Source: Sorex araneus
Lineage: Eukaryota; Chordata; Mammalia; Eulipotyphla; Soricidae
NCBI RefSeq assembly: GCF_027595985.1
Contig: NC_073302.1
Location: 398,850,810-398,914,809 of the forward strand
DNA length: 64,000 nucleotides
Direction of reading: 5' to 3'
Part shown: positions 57,376 to 64,000 of the stretch, piece after piece
How positions within the stretch are numbered: the first letter of the stretch is position 1
Layout of the letters: each line of letters begins with the position of its first letter
The notes under the pieces: model-generated
Seen by the model: the letters and a program-made list of their open reading frames with translations, nothing else
Databases searched by the model: none
What the model was told of the DNA's origin: nothing
Made by a program: the position numbers and the translations under genes

Positions 57376-57609
57376 ACAAATCTGTTCCCTTACCTCTAAC
57401 TTTAAAATGGAAATACAACATATATTTGGCCAAGAAAAAAATTACTTTTGATAAGAGTAAACCCAAATCTTTATAATTTTGTTTCTCAATTTTGGCTTGC
57501 ACATTGGATTTATCTGGGATTTTTATAAAATATTGATGGGGGTGGCAGGGGCACAACCAGAAATTTACATCAGTGTCTCAAGGCATGGGATGTGAAAACT
57601 GGTGTTTTT

Positions 57610-58472
57610 TTTTTTTTATCACCTTGAAAAAGGTTACAAAACTTTCAGGTTTAAGTCTCAGTCATACAATGATCAAACACCCATCCTTTCACCAGTGCAC
57701 ATGTTCCACCACCAAGAACCCCAGTATACCTCACATCCCACCCCCCCCCCACCTGTGTAGCTGATGATTTTCACTTTATTTTCTCTTTACTTTGATTACA
57801 TTCAATATTTCAACAGAAAACTCACTATTACTATTTGGAATTTCCCCCCAATAATCAGACTTCCAAAAAGGCATCATTAGATAATTTGTTTTCCATTGCT
57901 GAGAATGAAGAGCATATGAGGTAGCGCGGCCACAACTGCGGCCACACAATTTTGGATTTCTGGTATTTTAGTAATTAAGTTCAGAGGAATTTCTGCCAGA
58001 CGTCCTGTCACTGCAAGCTCGTTCCTCCAGTTAGTGGGCTCTATAAGATGGTGGTGGGGCTGGAGCGATAGCACAGCGGGTAGGGCGTTTTCCTTGCACG
58101 CGGCCGACCCGAGTTCAAATCCCAGCATCCCATATGGTCCCCTGAGCACCGCCAGGGGTAATTCCTGAGTGCAGAGCCAGGAGTTAGCCCTGTGCATCGC
58201 CAGGTGTGACCCAAAGAGAGAAAAAAAAAAAAGAATATAAGATGGTGGTTGCCACACTGCCACCTCTGCCTGCAAAAGGAAAGGCCAAGAGAAAAACTTT
58301 TCCCCTCCAAGGGTGGCATGGGACCATAGCTCAGTTTGTAGTTTAGAGGCATTTCTGCAAGAAGCCGCTGGGTGCTGAAAGTAGTCAGTGGGCCTCCGGG
58401 ATCATTTTCTTTTAGGAACGGAAGAGTCGTTCGTGTGCGGCCACTCAGGGTCTCATCTGGGCGGAGAGTGCG
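57610..58472 (-). mobile_element. L1-mobilised insertion with L1-like 3' end (antisense)
   Basis: A 16-bp duplication GAAAACTGGTGTTTTT (57594-57609 and 58473-58488) delimits the insertion. Next to the left copy is a T run, that is, the poly(A) tail of a minus-strand insertion. The 3' end resembles the L1 3' UTR at 42053 (GTCATACAATGATC, CATCCTTTCACCAGTG). The other half, 57860-58470, matches no ORF2 block and is GC-richer, so the body is of unknown origin. It contains a later type-A SINE. Confidence 0.75.
58056..58235 (+). repeat. Type-A SINE, near-consensus, nested
   Basis: GGGGCTGGAGCGATAGCACA through GTGTGACCCAAAGAGAG and an A12 tail. A perfect 14-bp duplication TATAAGATGGTGGT lies at 58042-58055 and 58236-58249, inside the 57610-58472 insertion. 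It is one of the least decayed copies here. Confidence 0.96.
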
Positions 58473-58900
58473 GAAAACTGGTGTTTTTGAAGTACTCCAG
58501 ATGATTCCAGTCTGCAGTGGCACTTAAGAAATATGCCTGCAATCCCACAACTTTTCGTTTCTATTAGACAACATGGAATCACATGGAAATTCTTTCAACA
58601 ACAAGAGAGAACTCTATTCAGTCTACTGCTCTAACAGTTTCCAGGACAGTTTTTTCTTGCTAAATATAAAAATGTATCTTCTTTACTCAATAACTGAGTA
58701 TTTCAGTGCCAGAGAAATCATTAGGTAGCTTGATACAGCTTGACTGTGCATTTCAAGTGACAAGTACCCTTCACTTCTCTGTAAAATGTGAAGAGCCATT
58801 TAGTGTCATGGCCTAAAAAATTATGTTTTATTTTTTTCTTTCCTTCATTTTTGGAAGGTACTAAATATCAGATATCAGTGAAATTCTTTATAAATGAAAC

Positions 58901-58907
58901 TATATAT

Positions 58908-58946
<39 letters not shown>
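58901..58946 (+). repeat. (TA)n microsatellite
   Basis: TATATATA interrupted once by GTT, then a pure AT run. Confidence 0.93.
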
Positions 58947-58949
<3 letters not shown>

Positions 58950-58954
58950 TGTAT

Positions 58955-59120
58955 GTATTTTGGGCCAATCCTGATAGTGCTCAAGGCTTAGTCCTGGCTC
59001 TGCACACAGGGAGCACTCCTTGTGGGACTCAAGAGACCTAATGGGGTTCCCAGAATTAAACTCAGGTCAATCCCATGCAAGGAAAGTGCCCTAATGGCAG
59101 TGTTATCACTTTGACCCTCA
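58955..59120 (-). repeat. Old type-A SINE, antisense
   Basis: GGCCAATCCTGATAGTGCTC, CCTGGCTCTGCACACAGG and GAATTAAACTCAGGTC follow the inverted plan. Confidence 0.7.
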
Positions 59121-59384
59121 AATTATTTCTTGGATTAAATAAAGGTTTATGAAATTGATACCTTCTCATAGACAATTTCATTTGTATGCCCTTTCTTACG
59201 TGTGGAGTAACAGAATCTCCAGAATGTAAGATTTGCATAGTGCTGGGGAGACTTGCAGTGGATAGAAATTATCAAAGATTTCTTTTCAGTAATAAAGAAT
59301 ATTTTGCCTTTGGCGGTACAAATGCATTTTTTTTTTTTTTGGCCATTTGCTTTCTTGCTTTATAAAGCTCATGGAGGCAGAGGA

Positions 59385-59550
59385 GTGGTTAGATGATACC
59401 CAGTGATACTCAGTGCTTATTTTTGGTTCTGTTTCTAGAGAAACTGCTAGTGTTGCACTGTGACTACATGTAGTGCCAGGGATTAAACTGGGGTTAGCGA
59501 TGTTCGAGGCAAGCACCCGTAGCCTTATATGATCTCTCTGACCCCTGCCT
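59385..59550 (-). repeat. Old tRNA-SINE, antisense
   Basis: GTGCCAGGGATTAAACTGGG, GAGGCAAGCACCCGTAGCC and ATGATCTCTCTGACCCC are an inverted head. Confidence 0.6.
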
Positions 59551-61607
59551 TTTTAAATTATGAGTGATACATAGTCCATACTTGGTACCTGAAAATGAAG
59601 AATAAGTGATTGAATTATTACATATGCATTAGCAATTTTAGAATTCCGAACTAGAACAGGGAAAGGTAACAAACACAATACAATTTATTAAATATTTACA
59701 GCTCTGTATTACAGCCTCACAAGTTGCCAATGATTCAGAAAGTTTTTTCTTAATGCGTTCTAACCTTCTTATTAGTTAATTATCTTGATTTAGACTGCTA
59801 TGTTTGCTATAATCCTACTGTGGTCTCACAAACAATAAAGACAAACGATGATGGTTCTCATTAGCTTATGAAATATATCAGTATGCTCAGGACATAAGAA
59901 TTTCTGGAGAAAAATGATGTGCAGGGATTATGAAGTATTAAAACAAGCAATATTCACAAGTCAATAAGTGGAATACAAATTAAATAATTAAAAATGTCCG
60001 TGTTGGGTATGAAAGATATGGCATTTTGTTCATATTAAAATAACAAATTGTGAAAGGGATCTGTTTAACTTATAATCCACAATGTATATCTACTATGGGA
60101 AAATTCATAAAAAATTTGCTTTTTGGGGCAGATTATGGTGAAAATAAGATACCTATTTTGCTAGCTAAAGCAGCAAATGATATTGCAGGACATTGTGTGC
60201 TTTTAGAATATAACTTACATAAAATTAGTATTGTCTTTTAGTTTGTACAGATAAGTCATTGATTTGTTTTAATTGAAATATTCTGTCTAAATATCCATAT
60301 CTAATTATATCTCTATATGTATGCATGTATATGTTGTGTGTATCTTTAAAAGAAATGTTTAGATTAAGTGAACTCTTTTTAGGACTTTGTAGCCAGTCTC
60401 ACAAAATAATAGACAAAATAAAGTGATTAAAGAAATTACAAGTAAGGAAAAAACGCTTTAGATATTCCCAAGACTGAGTTACTGATACCTAATTTACTAT
60501 AGTGAAGAATTCTAGTCCATGTATGTCAAAATGCAAACATCACAATCATACTTCCTCGAATGGGTAAAAAAAAATGCAGTGTTGACTGGAAATTGCTTCT
60601 GTAAAACGCTAACCTAATCATATAAGTTAACCATTTTAATAAATTGTAGTCAAAGGTAGTTTTTGCTTTTGATAGAATATTTTGCTGGTTTAATAGAACT
60701 TAAATTGTTATTGAATTCTTGCTTGACAGTTGGAAAATTTGTCAAACTTTCTTCTTACATCACATCTAATTTATTTCTGAAGTTTGTCAATTTAAATGAA
60801 ATGAAACAAATTCCTTTCCTCAAGAGTCAAAACTGGGCTCCATTTTTATCACCTAATTATGACACTTAATTTATGACACAATGCACAAAATGAGGTGTAA
60901 TGAAGCAGTGTTTCTCAATTTGTTTTTTAATCATTTGGGGACTATATCCCATCTCTTCTTTTCTAGAAAACATGCACTTAAACATAAATTATACATTTTC
61001 CATATTTAATTTTTGCTAAATAATGATGGAGGATTTATAGTGCAGTGTAATAACCTAGTTGTAAAATAACAATTTGTAATTTGTTATATGGAGAGACTTT
61101 ATAGTTCATGGAAATTTTATAAATCAATAGTTAATGGGTCTTCCTGTTATCTCTGGTTTAAACTAAAATTGAAATATTTGTTCTATTTTGAGTCACTCTT
61201 CCTAAGGTAAATGTACACGAAAAGATGCCATTGGGGAGCACTTTTTATGAATTTAAAATCTTGCTTCATCACTTACTGGGCATGCATGTAACATAACAAT
61301 TAATTTACCTAAATTTACCTAAAACTAATAACAGTTCCATTCATTTGATAGTATTTTGGATAGTATTTTAAATATTAAGTGAGGTAACATGCAAAAACAG
61401 CAATACTTGCCTCATAATAAAATATTATGATGATCAGATCAATTTATATTGTATACAGTGAAAAATTAAAAGATGACAAGGATAGACTCCATCCCTTTAA
61501 TAAAGGTGTTGAGTTATGTATGTCAAGAAACATTAGTCTAAAAGCTGAGGGGTTTGAGTCCTGTAAAAAATATTCTTGCCATACATATTCAAAAATGAAT
61601 CATCTCA
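59551..61607. other. Intronic AT-rich DNA
   Basis: No repeat or exon recognised; frames at 60050 and 60663 are AT-rich chance frames. Confidence 0.45.
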
Positions 61608-61858
61608 GGCTAGGAGATAGTCAAAAGGTTTGAAATGCTTCCTTGAATGCAATGGGTCCCAAATTTGATCCCCAGCACCAGGTTACCACATGGTGCCACA
61701 GTTCCACCAGAGGTTGCCTTGGGCATCTTTAGCATTGCAGGGCCTGAACAGCATCGTATCAGGGGCCCAGGCACAGCCTGTAGGTTGAGCATGCATTCCT
61801 GTGAGTTGACTCCAGGTCCCATAGGCTCTGTGTGGGAGGCCCTCCAACCCCACTCTTA
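61608..61858 (+). repeat. Old SINE with extra 3' material
   Basis: CTAGGAGATAGTCAAAAGG, AATTTGATCCCCAGCACCAG and CATGGTGCCAC give a SINE head. The following 130 bases, rich in CCAGG/GGGCC, are not resolved. Confidence 0.5.
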
Positions 61859-62149
61859 AAAATCAATTGACTGCTACACTCTAAGAATCAGGCATTTTTC
61901 AGTTGGTAATATATATTTCTTAATGTTCTTGAAAAGAATCAGACTCCTGCAAGGAGTGGTAGGGATGGAGTTTGTTATCTTCTAACATGGTTTCTTTTAC
62001 TGATTTCTGCCTGTTACATTTCTCACGGGCATGGAGGGAATTGGTGTTTGGCATGGGGCATCATGACAGATAAAAAAATTCTATATAACGTAATAATAAT
62101 AATGTTATGGTATAGAAATAATGCAGCTATTATAAATGATACCAAAGTA

Positions 62150-62324
62150 GGGGCTGGAGTGATAGCACAGCGGGTAGGGCATTTGCCCAGCACGCGGCCA
62201 ACCCGGGTTCGAATCCCAGCATCCTATATGGTCCCCTGAACACTGCCAGCAGTAATTCCTGAGTGCATGAGCCAGGAATGACCCCTGTGCATTTCTGGGT
62301 GTGACCCAAAAAGGAAAAAAAATA
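62150..62324 (+). repeat. Type-A SINE, young
   Basis: GGGGCTGGAGTGATAGCACA through GTGTGACCCAAAAAGG and an A run. A perfect 11-bp duplication ATACCAAAGTA lies at 62139-62149 and 62325-62335. Confidence 0.95.
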
Positions 62325-62394
62325 ATACCAAAGTAAAATATGATTTCTTTTGGAGTTCTGTAGAGGTTTGTTAAAATAATACAACTTAAAAACC

Positions 62395-62535
62395 AGGGTC
62401 AGAGAAATAATAGGGATTAAGGTGTTTGCCTTGCATATGTTGATCCTGGTAGAGATACCTGGCACCATATGGGCCCCTGAGCACAGAGCCAGGGATGGCC
62501 TCTGAATACCCTTTAGTATGGTCCAAACCCTCCTT
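62395..62535 (+). repeat. Old type-A-like SINE
   Basis: GGTGTTTGCCTTGCATATG, CACCATATGGGCCCCTGAGC and GAGCCAGGGATGGCC are retained. Confidence 0.65.
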
Positions 62536-62569
62536 TACCCCATATAAAAATTGTAAAATTATAATTCAT

Positions 62570-62700
62570 ATGTGAGAGACCCAGGTTCAATTTCTATCAC
62601 TGCATGGTCCCCTGAGTACTACTAGCAGCAGTCTGCAGGTTCAAAGCTGGGAATAACCCCTGAGATATTGCCAGGTGTGGTCCATGAAATAAACAAAATG
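62570..62700 (+). repeat. Old SINE 3' part
   Basis: CCCAGGTTCAATTTCTATCA, GCATGGTCCCCTGAGTAC and GCCAGGTGTGGTCC follow the type-A order without the head. Confidence 0.6.
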
Positions 62701-63839
62701 AAATTCTCTCAAAGAAGACATAGGTACAATTTTTAAAAAAGAATTAAAATAATAAAACAGTTCTTGTGTGCATATATGTTTATGATATCTGAACAAACTA
62801 ATGCAAATGTTATGGTCTGAACAAACTAATGCAATTACTTTTGTTTCCATTCATTAAAATATTTGTTAATGAAACGCATTGAGAAAACAAAGCATGCAAG
62901 AATGATTATCTAGTGGAAAGAATCAGCAACACTTCTTTATAAATATATTTTCATCTATGCATATGTAAAACAGTATTCTGTAAAATTATTTAACCTACAT
63001 TGGCAGACTTGCCTCTGAGGTAAAATGTATCTACTTACCTAATCAGTAGATCTTGTACTTTTGATGTCAAAAATCTTGTGGGGTGTCTGTGATGTAATAA
63101 TGTGGGTTATTTGTTTGCATCCAATAGTGAGATGAAAACTTTTTATTAGCTCATTCCATTGAAAGTCTTACAAAAAAAATGCTACTGTTATGTGGATATA
63201 GCTGGTGTAAGAGAGTCCCTTTTACAAGTGCCCTGGTATTCGGTATTATTGTGGAAGTTTGATTCCCAAGTTTTTAAAATTATAGAACTGGTGTAATTTG
63301 GTTCTCTTCAAATATTTCTTAAAATTGCCAAACAATAATCATTACTAAGTATAATATATATATAATATCTTTACCTTAATGCATATAATAACTTATTTAA
63401 TTTTAATCATTATGATATGTCTTTATATTTTGTTGTTGTATTTAGCGCTCAGCTTTACTTATCTATAATAATGATTTCACAATTAGTACTTTGATTATAT
63501 ATATTTATCCTGTAATCTTGGAAATAATTTAGGAAAAGTTAATCTTCTGAAAATGAGCAACATAGACTGCATCTAAATTCTCTCTTGTTATTTATGACAA
63601 TTGGCAGGAGTTTTAGCAGCAGAAGTCAAACTGCAATTAAAGAAAAAATAGATACTTCTAAGTTCATGAAGAGTTTATAGAGTTTTGTTATGGATTCATT
63701 GTGTACTTATGCTCTAATAATTCTTTACTATCTTACTATGTTATCAGTTAATAAAGGCGTTATGTAATGAAATTTTTTAAATTAATGGACAAAACATTTC
63801 TTAGTCTAACAAAGTAGGTTTCTTCATTTTTATTTTATT

Positions 63840-64000
63840 TTGCTCTTTTTTGGCGGGAGGGAGCACAGCCAGAAGTGCTCAGAGGCTCTTTTCTCAGTGG
63901 ATCATAATTCCCTGAGTTGCTTAGAGGATCGTGCAGGTGTTAGGGTTCAAACTGGGGTCTCCTACATGCAAAGTCTCTGCTTCAGCAAGTTGAGCTTACT
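63840..64000 (-). repeat. Old tRNA-SINE, antisense, cut by window end
   Basis: GAGCACAGCCAGAAGTGCTC, GGTTCAAACTGGGGTCTCC and CTCTGCTTCAGCAAGTTGAG follow the inverted plan. Confidence 0.6.

Larger units (their letters stand above)
36938..64000 (+). other. SEMA3C: SEMA3C intron 2 (continues past window)
   Basis: It starts with the consensus donor at 36938. Reading onward I found no sequence matching the next SEMA3C exon, which should begin with codons for LRETKTSEYF, so the window ends inside this intron. It carries several antisense L1-derived pieces, five type-B or composite SINE elements, several type-A SINEs and AT microsatellites. Confidence 0.75.

Noticed and set aside
57142..57451. Serine/proline-rich frames
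   Set aside because: They are translations of a pyrimidine microsatellite.
36938..64000. Second coding exon of SEMA3C within the window
   Set aside because: I looked for codons of the LRETKTSEYF region after an acceptor and did not see them; a tblastn with SEMA3C would settle it.

Overview
This is eukaryotic, mammalian nuclear DNA: AT-rich, almost without long open frames, full of interspersed repeats, with one CpG island and a spliced gene start. The dominant repeat is a tRNA-derived SINE with a pol III A box (TAGCACAGCGGG) and B box (GGGTTCGATTCC), which I recognise as the family typical of shrews. Together with an RTE-clade LINE of the RTE1_Sar type, it points to a soricid, most likely the common shrew Sorex araneus. 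The species call is recognition from memory, not a search.

Layout. Positions 1-34000 are repeat-rich DNA upstream of the gene. They hold two RTE LINE copies (9858-12735 and 18557-20574), a third RTE copy of only 82 bp (2482-2563), an MLT1-like LTR (3905-4333), two further LTR-like segments (20840-21195, 21340-22570), an old L1 piece and many SINEs. A CpG island (34085-35110) holds the promoter and the non-coding first exon of SEMA3C, with a splice donor after 34773. Exon 2 (36794-36937) carries the SEMA3C start codon at 36835 and the whole signal peptide. From 36938 to the window end lies intron 2, filled with antisense L1 fragments, SINEs and microsatellites. I did not find exon 3.

How the mobile elements fit together. 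Two SINE kinds share the same tRNA head. Type A ends in CCCAAAAAG plus an A-rich tail, as expected for L1 mobilisation. Type B carries a different body and a 3' end of about 60 bp that is homologous to the extreme 3' end of the RTE element, including its last ORF codons, and ends in short CAGTGA-like repeats. Type B therefore looks like a SINE mobilised by RTE. A longer relative (26478-27232 on the minus strand, 46478-47343 and 53790-54085 on the plus strand) has no tRNA head. It joins a GC-rich 5' module, in the two longer copies, to an extended type-B 3' module with the RTE tail, and looks like a composite non-autonomous element. Perfect target-site duplications let several insertions be delimited to the base.

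The most notable content is this RTE / chimeric SINE / composite-element network. From memory, RTE1_Sar has been reported as horizontally transferred between parasitic nematodes and the common shrew.
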